Part shown: positions 51,412-60,078 of the stretch, piece after piece | Layout: the number at the start of each line of letters is the position of its first letter | Numbering within the stretch: position 1 is the first letter of the stretch | DNA from: Streptomyces sp. SID8374 | Lineage (GTDB): Bacteria; Actinomycetota; Actinomycetes; Streptomycetales; Streptomycetaceae | Direction: 5' to 3' | Assembly: GCF_009865135.1 (NCBI RefSeq) | Contig: NZ_WWGH01000002.1 | Span: 124,001-188,000 of the forward strand | DNA: 64,000 nt | Made by a program: the position numbers and the translations under genes | The notes under the pieces: generated by a model | Told to the model about the DNA's origin: nothing | Seen by the model: only the letters and a program-made list of their open reading frames with translations | Database searches by the model: none

Positions 51412-53180
51412 TGGCTGGGTCCCCCACCCCCGCCCAGCCGCCGGGTGGCAACGGAACCATCGACGTCAAGCCGAGCGACCTCTGGTCGGTCTCCGGTCGC
51501 GTCGCCGTGCAACAGGACTTCCTGGTACGCGGTGCCAAGAAGCTTCTGGAGGAGCTGGGCAAGTACCCCGACGCGGGAGGCGCAGGCGCCGAGGCCCAGA
51601 AGTTCGCCCAGGCGTACAAGAGGATCGGCGACCGCTGGCTGGAGGTGTGGGGCCGGTCCGTAGTCAGCGTCGGCGGTGTGGCAGTCGGGTTCACCGAGAC
51701 GGCCAACGCCTACACCAGAGCTGACGTCGCGGCGCATCCCAAGCCCGGGAGGACGGCCGAGCAGCGCCCCCGCCCCGCAGTCATCGACAAAGAGCCCAAT
51801 CTCGGCTCCATTCCCGACATCAAGTGGGGCGACGACGACGGCGGCGACGACATCCTGCGCGGCTTGATGGAAGGCATACCCGAAATCGTCCGGGACCTCC
51901 TCCACCCCCTGTGCAAGAACGTGTTCCGGGTCGGCAGAGTGGCGGACGTCTACCCGTATCCGGAACAGCACTATCTCAACTCCCTTTGCCACAGCTGGAT
52001 GAACGTCTCCATCACCGCGTCACTGGGTGCGGATCAACTCACCCAGGCCATCGGGGCCATCACCAACCACCAGCAGGCCGAATGGGAAGCCGCCATGCGG
52101 ACCTTCTGCAGCGCCTTGTGGGGAGGTACGGCCTGGGGGCAGCAACAACACGGCTACCAGTGGGCGCAGACCGCCAACTCCGGCCGCGGCACACCCCGCG
52201 TCCCCACGGGCAGCCAGCCCGTCCTGGCCGTACTGAAGGACACGGCCGACGACATAGCCACCATCCTCCGTGAGTACGCGGAAGCCGCCGTCGACCTGAA
52301 CCGCGACGTCAAGGACGAACTCGACCGCGCCATGTGGAAGGCGGCCAAGGAGGTCATCGAGGACCTGGCGAAGCCCAAGGACGTCAAGAGCGCGCTCGGT
52401 GCCGCCACGTCGCTCATCGGCAGTGGTGCGGGACTGCTCCTGTCGTTCGACGTCAAGACGGTACTGAACATCGACACGGCCAAGCTGAACGGGATCGTCG
52501 ACAAGTACACCGGCATCCTGGGCCGCCTGACCACGCGCATGGAAGCTCTGAAGGAGCCGCTGGACGAGGCCCACCGCAGCGCCCCCAAGTTCGAGGCCGG
52601 CGTCGCTCGTGCCCATGGCTTCGGCACTCGTGCCCTGGAAGAGTTCAAAAGCTCACAGGTCTGGCTGAAGACCGACTCGAACGGCAACTACAACCTCAAC
52701 CTCGCCGCCAACGAGTACATGGCAGACGGTCATACCCTGGACAAGCATGTCGGCAAGACGGACGAACAGCTCGCGCAGCGCCTGCGTGACCAGCAGTCGA
52801 GCGGTCCGACGCAGGCTTGGCCTCACGGCAAGCCCATGCCCAGCGGCTCCTCCGCCTTCCCGAACTACCGGCGCGCCCAGGAGCTGACCGAGCACAACCT
52901 CAACCAGAACAAGGCGGCCATCGAGGCGTGGATCAAGGGCCCGCCCCCGCCCTCTGATGGCGACGTCAAGCCGTTCCACTCGACGGCGCCCAACGGCGAG
53001 TCCAGTGGCCGCAGCGTGAGCAAGCAGCCGGTGGATCCGAACGACGCGCTGTCCGGATACAAGCTGGGCGGCGTGAACGCCAAGGCCTACGACGTGCACG
53101 GCATCGACACGCGCATCCGTTACGACAGCAGCCGCAACCCGCCCTTCACCGTCATGACGTCGATGCCGTCCAAGCCTTAG
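51411..53180 (+). CDS. ESX-type polymorphic toxin with RNase A-like C-terminus
   Basis: A 589-residue secreted toxin candidate. The N-terminal 130 residues are helical and WXG-like (SGRVAVQQDFLVRGAKKLLEEL), and the middle (about 230-420) is a long helical region. The C-terminus starting at GHTLDKHVGKTDEQLAQRL (His441, His446) and continuing with SAFPNYRRAQELTE and AAIEAWIKG matches bacterial CdiA-CT RNase A-like toxins, in which the first His and a late Thr are catalytic. The protein should cut RNA of competing cells after delivery by a type VII system encoded elsewhere. The 3' part has lower GC. An immunity candidate follows 30 bases later. Confidence 0.82.
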   Translation: MAGSPTPAQPPGGNGTIDVKPSDLWSVSGRVAVQQDFLVRGAKKLLEELGKYPDAGGAGAEAQKFAQAYKRIGDRWLEVWGRSVVSVGGVAVGFTETANAYTRADVAAHPKPGRTAEQRPRPAVIDKEPNLGSIPDIKWGDDDGGDDILRGLMEGIPEIVRDLLHPLCKNVFRVGRVADVYPYPEQHYLNSLCHSWMNVSITASLGADQLTQAIGAITNHQQAEWEAAMRTFCSALWGGTAWGQQQHGYQWAQTANSGRGTPRVPTGSQPVLAVLKDTADDIATILREYAEAAVDLNRDVKDELDRAMWKAAKEVIEDLAKPKDVKSALGAATSLIGSGAGLLLSFDVKTVLNIDTAKLNGIVDKYTGILGRLTTRMEALKEPLDEAHRSAPKFEAGVARAHGFGTRALEEFKSSQVWLKTDSNGNYNLNLAANEYMADGHTLDKHVGKTDEQLAQRLRDQQSSGPTQAWPHGKPMPSGSSAFPNYRRAQELTEHNLNQNKAAIEAWIKGPPPPSDGDVKPFHSTAPNGESSGRSVSKQPVDPNDALSGYKLGGVNAKAYDVHGIDTRIRYDSSRNPPFTVMTSMPSKP

Positions 53181-53210
53181 CGACCCCGCCGAGAAAGGTT
53201 TCGCCCCCCT

Positions 53211-53771
53211 GTGTCCGTCGATCAGAAGTCCTGGGAAGCCGCGGTACGCCACCTGTACGAGGATGCGTGCCCCTACAGCGCCACAGGCGCGCGTCGCCAT
53301 GAGGACTGGATCCTCGACGTCCTCGCAGTGATGGCGAGGGTCCCGGACCCTCGCGGCTGGACGGGTCTCGATGACACGGCACAGCACCCGGAACGCGAGG
53401 CATCGCCCACGTACCCCTTCGTCGCCCACCCGCCGGAGTACGTCGCGAGACGTCTCCAGGAGATCGACGGGGGCAGTGCCGAGAATCTGCTCCTGGCCCT
53501 CACGGACGACGGGTGCACCCTGTCCAATCTGGCCCGCTTCACCGAGAGTCAGGAGGAGCTGCGGGAGATGGCACGCACGATCCTCGCGCGTTACGGGGAG
53601 GGCGCCAGCTATCACACCAACGTCAACAAGCCTGGCCACGTACGCGGCACACTCGACTTCACGACGTCGGACTGGGCGTACAGCCCCCTGAGTGTCCACT
53701 CGGAGGACTACGGCTTGATCGTCGTCTCGGACGACGAGGTCGGCATGTTCTGGAATTTTTCCGACTACTGA
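53211..53771 (+). CDS. Probable immunity protein of the RNase A-like toxin
   Basis: A 186-residue acidic soluble protein directly after the toxin in the same direction; this place and the acidic, Trp/Tyr-containing sequence (SWEAAVRHLYEDACP, DWILDVLAVMARVPD, DYGLIVVSDDEVGMFWNFSDY) fit an immunity protein binding a basic RNase. I do not recognise a named family. GTG at 53211 has GAGAAAGG upstream. Lower GC than the neighbours suggests recent acquisition together with the toxin tip. Confidence 0.6.
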   Translation: MSVDQKSWEAAVRHLYEDACPYSATGARRHEDWILDVLAVMARVPDPRGWTGLDDTAQHPEREASPTYPFVAHPPEYVARRLQEIDGGSAENLLLALTDDGCTLSNLARFTESQEELREMARTILARYGEGASYHTNVNKPGHVRGTLDFTTSDWAYSPLSVHSEDYGLIVVSDDEVGMFWNFSDY

Positions 53772-53831
53772 CCCGCCTGTTCGTCCGCGTTCGAGCGCAG
53801 CTCCTGAGCCGAATATTTGAGAGGGTGCCCC

Positions 53832-54131
53832 ATGCTGACCCGTTCCGCTACGTACCCCGACCGGGAGACCGCCCAGTGGGCCACCCAGCAGGTGGTGACC
53901 GCCAACGAGCGGGCCATCCACCGCTGGCTCGCCCAGAGCACCCGGTCCCGCCTCACCGTCGAGGCCGCCTGGCCGTCCCGAGAGGCGCCCGTGGGCCGGG
54001 TCCAGCTGGAGGCCGAGCTACTGGCCGGGCGCGGGCCCGTCGATGTCCGCGCGGCGCGCGTGGTGCTGCGTCGCGAGCCGTCGAGCCCGCACGGCTTCGT
54101 CGTCCACACGACTGTCCCGTTCTATCTGTAG
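53832..54131 (+). CDS. Orphan C-terminal part of a second RNase A-like toxin
   Basis: A 99-residue frame starting SATYPDRETAQWATQQ and AIHRWLAQ, which lines up with the last part of the preceding toxin (SAFPNYRRAQELTE, AIEAWIKG), and ending VRVVLRR..GFVVHTTVPFYL, the typical end of CdiA-CT RNase A-like domains. The N-terminal part of that domain, with the GHTLxKHVG catalytic His, is absent. GAGAGGG lies 6 bases before ATG 53832, so it may still be translated. It looks like the tip left behind when the main toxin exchanged its C-terminus. Confidence 0.72.
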   Translation: MLTRSATYPDRETAQWATQQVVTANERAIHRWLAQSTRSRLTVEAAWPSREAPVGRVQLEAELLAGRGPVDVRAARVVLRREPSSPHGFVVHTTVPFYL

Positions 54132-54144
54132 AGGTCACACGCAC

Positions 54145-54801
54145 ATGTCCATGAAGCCCCTCGAACACGACCGTCGCTACGGCGAGCTGGACCAAGTCAT
54201 GCGCGCGTACCTGGGGCAGCCGGCCGACGACACCCCGGAGCGGCGCAGCCGCGCGCTGGACGCGTACCTCCGTCACACCTGGCACACCCGCCCCTCGGCC
54301 ATCGCGGAGGCGGAGCGCCAGCTGCGCGAGTACAGCCGCAACCCCCCGGGCCGCCTCCGGCTCGGCCTCGGCGAGTTCTACGCGATCCCGGACACCGGTA
54401 TGCCCGAGTCGAAGATCGGCGACTGGCTGATGGTGCTGGCCGACCACCTGAAGAAGAGCATCGAGGAAGGCGACGTCCCGAGGCCGTCCTCCCCGCAGAC
54501 CCACTGGGAATGGCACATGCGTTTCCCAGAGACCGCGCAACTGCTCGGCGGCTGGTTCTCCCAGGACATCGTCGACGAGTTCCCCGACCACGAAGCCGCC
54601 GTCGCCGACTACGCCGCCACCACCGACCCCCAGCTGGTCGCGCGCCTCGTGGGCGAACTCCACGAGCTGCTCGCCCTCCCCCTGGACGAGGCGGACTACG
54701 CACTGGCCGCGGCGGAGCTCGGCATGGAAGTGAACCCGCCCGAACCCTTTTCCCACGGAGCCTGGTTCCAGGCGCTGGCAACCATGCTGCCCAGCACCTG
54801 A
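54145..54801 (+). CDS. CdiI-like contact-dependent inhibition immunity protein
   Basis: A 218-residue acidic helical protein resembling the contact-dependent growth inhibition immunity family (LDQVMRAYLGQPADD near the N-terminus; EADYALAAAELGMEVNPPE near the C-terminus). Placed 13 bases after the orphan toxin tip, it is most likely the immunity protein that once matched, or still matches, that tip, and protects against siblings carrying it. A second domain with DWLMVLADHLKKSIEEG lies in the middle. It closes the toxin island before the tRNA gene. Confidence 0.72.
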   Translation: MSMKPLEHDRRYGELDQVMRAYLGQPADDTPERRSRALDAYLRHTWHTRPSAIAEAERQLREYSRNPPGRLRLGLGEFYAIPDTGMPESKIGDWLMVLADHLKKSIEEGDVPRPSSPQTHWEWHMRFPETAQLLGGWFSQDIVDEFPDHEAAVADYAATTDPQLVARLVGELHELLALPLDEADYALAAAELGMEVNPPEPFSHGAWFQALATMLPST

Positions 54802-54878
54802 CCCGTCCGTCGCGTCACCCTCTCCGGCTCATCTCCGCGCCATCGACAGAGCCCCCTCACCGAGGAGAGGCGGAGACG

Positions 54879-54919
54879 CAAAAAAGACGCTGACCTGCAT
54901 TTCTGCTGGTCAGCGTCTT
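54879..54919 (-). terminator. Rho-independent terminator of the tRNA gene
   Basis: On the minus strand a perfect 12-bp stem (AAGACGCTGACC, complementary to 54884-54895) is followed by six U. It starts 11 bases after the 3' end of tRNA-Arg and is the clearest classical terminator in the window. Confidence 0.9.
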
Positions 54920-54929
54920 AATCCGGAAG

Positions 54930-55001
54930 TGCCCCCGGCAGGATTCGAACCTGCGCACCCGGCTCCGGAGGCCGATGCTCTATCCCCTGAGCTACGGGGG
55001 C
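54930..55001 (-). tRNA. tRNA-Arg (anticodon CCG)
   Basis: A 72-nt tRNA with 7-bp acceptor stem GCCCCCG/CGGGGGC, D-arm GCTC/GAGC, anticodon loop CTCCGGA (anticodon CCG, reading CGG), four-base variable region and T-arm GCAGG-TTCGAAT-CCTGC. The discriminator base is A, and CCA is not encoded. CGG is frequent in this GC-rich genome. It borders the toxin island; no attachment-site duplication was seen. Confidence 0.97.
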
Positions 55002-55153
55002 GTATCGCGGTGTTGCTCTGCGACGGGTGAAACACTACCAGCTCCCGACGGGTCCCCGTGAACAGGTATTCCGTCGCGTCAGCCCGTCCCCCGTCCGGGG
55101 CGGAAGTGTCCAAACGCCGGACGCGGTCGTGGGGGCCGACCTACTCTCGAAGG

Positions 55154-55588
55154 GTGTCAGGGGCGTACGGCCGCGTGCTTGTTGTCGACGACAACAAGGT
55201 CATCCGGCAGCTGATCAGGGTCAATCTCGAGCTGGAGGGCTTCGAGGTCGTGACCGCGGCCGACGGCGCCGAGTGCCTGGACCTGGTCCACCGCATCCGC
55301 CCCGATGTGATCACCCTCGATGTCGTGATGCCCCGCCTCGGCGGCCTGGAGACGGCGTCCGCACTGCGCTCCGACCCCCGCACCCGCCAGGTGCCCATCG
55401 CCGTCATCAGCGCCTGCACGCCTTACGAGGTGGACGCGGGCGTCTCGGCCGGGGTCGACGCGTTCCTGGCCAAGCCCTTCGAGCCGAGCGAGCTCGTGCG
55501 GATGGTGCACCGGCTGGCGACGGGGGAGGAGCGGCCACCGGTCGACGGATGGAGCGGTGCCGGGCGGGCGGGGACCACCGCCGGCTGA
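55154..55588 (+). CDS. Stand-alone response-regulator receiver protein
   Basis: A 144-residue protein consisting of one receiver domain: acidic pair in VLVVDDNK, phosphorylatable Asp in DVITLDVVMPRLGG, Ser in AVISAC and Lys in FLAKPFEPSE. No output domain is attached, so it may pass phosphate or bind a partner. GTG 55154 starts the domain-like sequence; an in-frame ATG at 55058 overlaps the tRNA promoter region and is less likely. The C-terminal GWSGAGRAG tail is flexible. No kinase is adjacent. Confidence 0.85.
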   Translation: MSGAYGRVLVVDDNKVIRQLIRVNLELEGFEVVTAADGAECLDLVHRIRPDVITLDVVMPRLGGLETASALRSDPRTRQVPIAVISACTPYEVDAGVSAGVDAFLAKPFEPSELVRMVHRLATGEERPPVDGWSGAGRAGTTAG

Positions 55589-55736
55589 CCGGCCGGGACC
55601 ACCACGGCCGGCCCGCATCGGCCGTACTGGTTGCCCCACGTCGGCGGCACCGGCTGACCCGCGAGGAGCACCACCGGCTGACCGGATGGCGAAACCGGGT
55701 CGCGGAGTGCCCCTCCTCCTCCCATACGCTTGTGCC

Positions 55737-57104
55737 GTGACCCCCGCCGACCTCTCCCGGACCGTGCTGCACGCCGTGCGCCGCGCGGTCGACGAGAACG
55801 CGCTGCGCGCGCCCGTGCCCGCGCGCGTGCGGGTGGAGAGGACCCGGCCCGGCGGGAGCGGCGACTACGCCTGCGCGGTCGCGCTCCAGCTCGCCGGACC
55901 GGCCGGGCTGCCGGCCCTGGAGGTCGCGCGGATCCTGCGCGAGCGCGTCGCCGCCGAGCCCGGCGTCAGGCGGGTCGAGATCACCGGGCCCGGGTTTCTG
56001 AGCTTCACCCTGGACGCCCCGGCCGCCGGCGACCGGGCCGTTCTCGACGCCGTACGGGAACAGGGGATCGCGTACGGACACGGGGACGCGCTCCGGGACG
56101 AGGAGATCCGGCTGCCCTACGCGCCCGAAGTACGTGCGGCCGTCACCGCCGATGCCGTACGCCGACTCCTGGCGGCCCAGGGCGCCCGGGTCCGGATCAT
56201 CTGCGAAGGGGTCGGCGATCCGGAGTGGGGCCGCCTCGGTGTCACCGCCACCGCCGACGCGCACGGCACGCCCGCGGCCCCGCACACGCCCCTCGCCTCG
56301 CCTGGCCCCCTCACCGCCAACGCGCACGGAACGCCCCCAGCTCCGGCCCCGTACAGTCCCCTCGCCTCGCCTGTCACCGCCGCCACCGCCGACGCGCACG
56401 GCACGCCCCCGGTTACGCATACGCCCTCCGCTTCGTCTGGCCCCCTCACCGCCGACGCGCAGGGAACGCCCGCGGCCCCGCACACGCCCCTCGCCTCGCC
56501 TGGCCCCCTCACCGCCGACGCGCACGGCACGCCCCCGGCTCCGGCCCCGCACACCCCCCTCGCCCCGTCTGCCCCCCTCACCCCCCTCCGCCCCGTCCCC
56601 GCCGGTGCCACCGCCGCCGAGTTGCTGGAGCGGCTCGGCTCGGACGCCGCCCGCTGGGGGCTGCTGCGGCTCGCCTCGCACGACCGTGCCCCGCTCGGCG
56701 ACGATCTGCTCGTCCAGGGGGAGGCCAACCTGTTCTTCCGGGTCCGGTACGCCCACGCCAGGGCCCGCGCGCTCACCCGGAACGCCGCCGCCCTCGGGTT
56801 CACCTCCACCACTGGCGCGGTCCCGTACGGCAGCCCCGCCCGCCCCCTCCTCGATCTCCTCGCCGACCACCCCGGCGTCCTCCTCGCCGCAGCCCGTCAC
56901 CGTGCGCCCGACCGGGTGGCCCGGCAACTGGAAGCCGTCGCGCACGCCTTCTTCGACTTCCATGACTCCTGTCCGCCGCTGCCCTCCGGCGACGAGAAAC
57001 CCTCGGCCGCCCACCGCTCCCGGCTGGCCCTCGCCGAAGCCGCCGGGACGGTGCTGGCAGGCGGCCTGTCCCTGCTCGGTATCCGTGCGCCCGCACACCT
57101 CTGA
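55737..57104 (+). CDS. Catalytically dead ArgRS-like protein (DALR domain) upstream of lysA
   Basis: A 455-residue relative of arginyl-tRNA synthetase. The N-terminal Arg_tRNA_synt_N-like domain (1-100), a short remnant of the catalytic domain (YAPEVRAAVTADAVRRLL, VGDPEWGRLG) and a C-terminal DALR anticodon-binding domain (about 300-455, SDAARWGLLRLASHDR, FFRVRYAHARARAL) are present. The HIGH and KMSKS motifs are missing, so aminoacylation is not possible. Between the two halves lie five low-complexity repeats (see the repeat entry). It is followed 29 bases later by lysA; in corynebacteria argS and lysA form an operon, so this may be its degenerated remnant with a regulatory role. GTG 55737 is chosen as the first in-frame start at the domain boundary. 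Confidence 0.82.
   Translation: MTPADLSRTVLHAVRRAVDENALRAPVPARVRVERTRPGGSGDYACAVALQLAGPAGLPALEVARILRERVAAEPGVRRVEITGPGFLSFTLDAPAAGDRAVLDAVREQGIAYGHGDALRDEEIRLPYAPEVRAAVTADAVRRLLAAQGARVRIICEGVGDPEWGRLGVTATADAHGTPAAPHTPLASPGPLTANAHGTPPAPAPYSPLASPVTAATADAHGTPPVTHTPSASSGPLTADAQGTPAAPHTPLASPGPLTADAHGTPPAPAPHTPLAPSAPLTPLRPVPAGATAAELLERLGSDAARWGLLRLASHDRAPLGDDLLVQGEANLFFRVRYAHARARALTRNAAALGFTSTTGAVPYGSPARPLLDLLADHPGVLLAAARHRAPDRVARQLEAVAHAFFDFHDSCPPLPSGDEKPSAAHRSRLALAEAAGTVLAGGLSLLGIRAPAHL
56250..56580 (+). repeat. Intragenic minisatellite in the ArgRS-like gene
   Basis: Five units of about 63-72 bp encode variants of TADAHGTPAAPHTPLASP, inserted where the ArgRS catalytic core should be. The units differ by small changes, indicating repeat expansion and divergence. 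Confidence 0.85.
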
Positions 57105-57133
57105 CGAATCTGACGAATCCGAGAGACCCCACC

Positions 57134-58525
57134 ATGAGCCGCTCCGCACACCCCGCCGGTCCCCGTCACGCCGACGTCCTGACCGAGGGGCACTACTCCG
57201 CCCCCGCCGCCGACCTCAACGTCCTCGACGAGAAGGTCTGGGCCCGTACCGTCACGCGCGACGCGGACGGCGCCCTCACCGTCGGCGGGATCGCCGTCGC
57301 CCGGCTAGCCGAGGAGTTCGGCACCCCCGCCTACTTCCTCGACGAGAGCGACTTCCGCGCCCGCTGCCGCGCCTGGGCCGACGCCTTCGGGCCGGACGCC
57401 GACGTCTTCTACGCGGGCAAGGCCTTCCTCTCCCGTGCCGTCGTGCGCTGGCTCACGGAGGAGGGGCTCAATCTCGACGTCTGCTCCGGCGGTGAGCTGA
57501 CCACCGCCCTCGACGCCGGCATGCCCGCCGAGCGCATCGCCTTCCACGGCAACAACAAGACCGTCGCCGAGATCGAGAGGGCCGTCCAGGCCGGTGTCGG
57601 GCGGATCGTCCTCGACTCCTTCCAGGAGATCGTCCGCGTCGCCCACATCGCCCGCGGCCACGGCGTCCGCCAGCGCGTCCAGATCCGGGTCACCGTCGGC
57701 GTCGAGGCCCACACGCACGAGTTCATCGCCACCGCGCACGAGGACCAGAAGTTCGGTATCGCCCTCGCCGACGGGCAGGCCGCCGAGGCGGTACGCCGCG
57801 CCCTCGGCCTCGACAGCCTCGAACTCATCGGCATCCACTCGCACATCGGCTCGCAGATCTTCGACATGGCCGGCTTCGAGGTCTCCGCCCGGCGCGTGGT
57901 GCAGCTGCTCGCCGAGGTCCGCGACGAGCACGGCGTGGAGCTGCCCGAGATCGACCTCGGCGGCGGGCTCGGCATCGCGTACACCTCCGAGGACGACCCC
58001 CGCGAGCCGCACGAGATCGCCAAGGCGCTCAGCGACATCGTCACCCGCGAGTGCGAGGCGGCCAAGCTGCGCACGCCCCGCATCTCCGTGGAGCCCGGGC
58101 GGGCCATCGTCGGACCCACCGCGTTCACGCTGTACGAGGTCGGCACCATCAAGCCCCTCGAAGGGCTGCGGACGTATGTCAGCGTCGACGGCGGAATGTC
58201 GGACAATATTCGTACCGCGCTGTACGACGCCGAGTACAGCGTGGCGCTCGTCTCGCGCACCTCGGATGCCGAGCCGATGCTCGTCCGGGTCGTCGGCAAG
58301 CACTGCGAGAGCGGGGACATCGTGGTCAAGGACGCGTTCCTCCCCGCCGACCTGGCGCCCGGGGACCTGATCGCGGTCCCCGCCACCGGCGCGTACTGCC
58401 GCTCGATGGCGAGCAACTACAACCACGCCCTGCGCCCCCCGGTCGTCGCCGTCCGGGACGGCGAGGCGCGCGTCATCGTCCGGCGCGAGACGGAGGAAGA
58501 TCTCCTGCGTCTCGATGTCGGCTGA
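57134..58525 (+). CDS. lysA: Diaminopimelate decarboxylase
   Basis: A 463-residue PLP enzyme that converts meso-diaminopimelate to L-lysine and CO2, the last step of lysine synthesis; it acts in the cytoplasm. The alanine-racemase-like barrel carries the PLP Lys96 (FYAGKAF), HGNNKT, HSHIGSQI, the phosphate-binding GGGLGIAY, and EPGRAIVG; the C-terminal domain has Cys in CESGD and the substrate-binding YCRSMASNYN. Gene length and layout are normal for actinobacteria. It is preceded by the ArgRS-like gene and followed by a hairpin, then hom. Confidence 0.97.
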   Translation: MSRSAHPAGPRHADVLTEGHYSAPAADLNVLDEKVWARTVTRDADGALTVGGIAVARLAEEFGTPAYFLDESDFRARCRAWADAFGPDADVFYAGKAFLSRAVVRWLTEEGLNLDVCSGGELTTALDAGMPAERIAFHGNNKTVAEIERAVQAGVGRIVLDSFQEIVRVAHIARGHGVRQRVQIRVTVGVEAHTHEFIATAHEDQKFGIALADGQAAEAVRRALGLDSLELIGIHSHIGSQIFDMAGFEVSARRVVQLLAEVRDEHGVELPEIDLGGGLGIAYTSEDDPREPHEIAKALSDIVTRECEAAKLRTPRISVEPGRAIVGPTAFTLYEVGTIKPLEGLRTYVSVDGGMSDNIRTALYDAEYSVALVSRTSDAEPMLVRVVGKHCESGDIVVKDAFLPADLAPGDLIAVPATGAYCRSMASNYNHALRPPVVAVRDGEARVIVRRETEEDLLRLDVG

Positions 58526-58545
58526 TGAAATAGTCATCTCAGGAT

Positions 58546-58574
58546 CCGGACGGGGGTCAGAAACGCCCGTCCGG
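58546..58574 (+). terminator. Hairpin between lysA and hom
   Basis: CCGGACGGG (58546-58554) and CCCGTCCGG (58566-58574) form a perfect 9-bp stem with an 11-base loop, 20 bases after the lysA stop. No U-tract follows. Confidence 0.65.
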
Positions 58575-58781
58575 TGAGTGAGACTGGTCCACACATGAGC
58601 ATGACCCTCCGGCGATCGGGGGGTGGGAGAAGGAGCGGTACTGGGTGCGTGCAGCTGCAAGGCGGAGGAATGAGGCATGGCGGAGCCATGGTGATTGACG
58701 ACAACGCCGCAGATGTGTGCCCGGCACCGCGACGCCGCCCCAATCGCCGGAGGGTCTAGGTATGAGAAACGAGGTCGGATG

Positions 58782-60071
58782 ATGCGTACGCGTCCGCTGA
58801 AGGTGGCGCTGCTGGGCTGTGGTGTGGTCGGCTCAGAGGTGGCGCGCATCATGACGACGCACGCCGAAGACCTCGCGGCGCGCATCGGTGCGCCCGTGGA
58901 GCTCGTCGGCGTCGCCGTCCGCCGCCCCTCGAAGGTGCGTGAGGGCATCGACCCCGCACTGATCACCACCGACGCGACCGCGCTCGTGCAGCGCGGCGAC
59001 ATCGACGTGGTCATCGAGGTCATCGGGGGCATCGAGCCCGCCCGTACGCTCATCACCACCGCCTTCGAGAACGGCGCGAGCGTCGTCTCCGCCAACAAGG
59101 CGCTCCTCGCCGAGGACGGCGCCGCCCTGCACGCCGCCGCCGAGAAATACGGCCGCGATCTCTACTACGAGGCCGCCGTCGCGGGTGCCATCCCGCTGGT
59201 ACGGCCGCTGCGCGAGTCGCTCGCGGGCGACAAGGTCAACCGGGTGCTCGGCATCGTCAACGGCACGACCAACTTCATCCTCGACAAGATGGACACCAGC
59301 GGCGCCGGCTACTCCGAGGCACTCGACGAGGCCACCGCCCTCGGGTACGCCGAGGCCGACCCGACCGCCGACGTCGAGGGCTTCGACGCCGCCGCCAAGG
59401 CCGCGATCCTCGCCGGGATCGCCTTCCACACCCGGGTGAAGATCGGCGACGTCCACCGCGAGGGCATCACCGAGGTCACCGCCGCCGACATCGCCTCCGC
59501 CCGCCGGATGGGCTGCACGGTCAAGCTCCTCGCCATCTGCGAGCGCGCCGCCGACGGGCAGTCCGTCACCGCCCGCGTCCACCCCGCGATGATCCCGCTC
59601 AGCCACCCGCTGGCCTCGGTCCGCGAGGCGTACAACGCGGTGTTCGTCGAGGCCGAGGCCGCCGGGCAGCTGATGTTCTACGGGCCCGGCGCCGGCGGCT
59701 CCCCGACCGCCTCGGCCGTCCTCGGCGACCTCGTCGCGGTCTGCCGCAACAAACTGGGCGAGGCCACCGGACCCGGTGAGTCCGCCTACACGCGCCTGCC
59801 GGTCAGCCCCATGGGCGAGGTCGTCACGCGCTACCACATCAGCCTCGACGTGGCCGACAAGCCGGGCGTCCTCGCCCAGGTGGCAACGGTCTTCGCCGAG
59901 CAGGGCGTATCGATCGATACCGTCCGCCAGCAGGGAAAGGACGGCGAGGCCTCCCTCGTCGTCGTCACCCACCGCGCGCCCGACGCCGCCCTCTCCGGGA
60001 CCGTCGAAGCGCTGCGCAAGCTCGACACCGTGCGCGGTGTCGCCAGCATCATGCGTGTTGAAGGGGAGTAA
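58782..60071 (+). CDS. hom: Homoserine dehydrogenase
   Basis: A 429-residue NAD(P)-dependent enzyme reducing aspartate semialdehyde to homoserine, the branch point to threonine and methionine. The Rossmann motif GCGVVGSEV is near residues 11-19; VSANKALLAEDG, YEAAVAGAIPLVRPLR, NGTTNFIL and EADPTADVEGFDAAAK follow, with catalytic Lys in the last. The C-terminal ACT domain (DVADKPGVLAQVATVFAEQG) allows threonine feedback. Two ATGs (58779 and 58782) follow GAGG; the second has better spacing. thrC begins 7 bases after its stop. Confidence 0.97.
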   Translation: MRTRPLKVALLGCGVVGSEVARIMTTHAEDLAARIGAPVELVGVAVRRPSKVREGIDPALITTDATALVQRGDIDVVIEVIGGIEPARTLITTAFENGASVVSANKALLAEDGAALHAAAEKYGRDLYYEAAVAGAIPLVRPLRESLAGDKVNRVLGIVNGTTNFILDKMDTSGAGYSEALDEATALGYAEADPTADVEGFDAAAKAAILAGIAFHTRVKIGDVHREGITEVTAADIASARRMGCTVKLLAICERAADGQSVTARVHPAMIPLSHPLASVREAYNAVFVEAEAAGQLMFYGPGAGGSPTASAVLGDLVAVCRNKLGEATGPGESAYTRLPVSPMGEVVTRYHISLDVADKPGVLAQVATVFAEQGVSIDTVRQQGKDGEASLVVVTHRAPDAALSGTVEALRKLDTVRGVASIMRVEGE

Positions 60072-60078
60072 AGGACCC

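Noticed and set aside
54930..55001. tRNA-Arg as attachment site of an integrated element
   Set aside because: No integrase gene and no direct repeat of the tRNA 3' end were found next to the toxin island.
58574..58759. Short frame between lysA and hom as a leader peptide
   Set aside because: It contains no run of Thr, Ile, Met or Lys codons that would suit attenuation and has no clear ribosome site.
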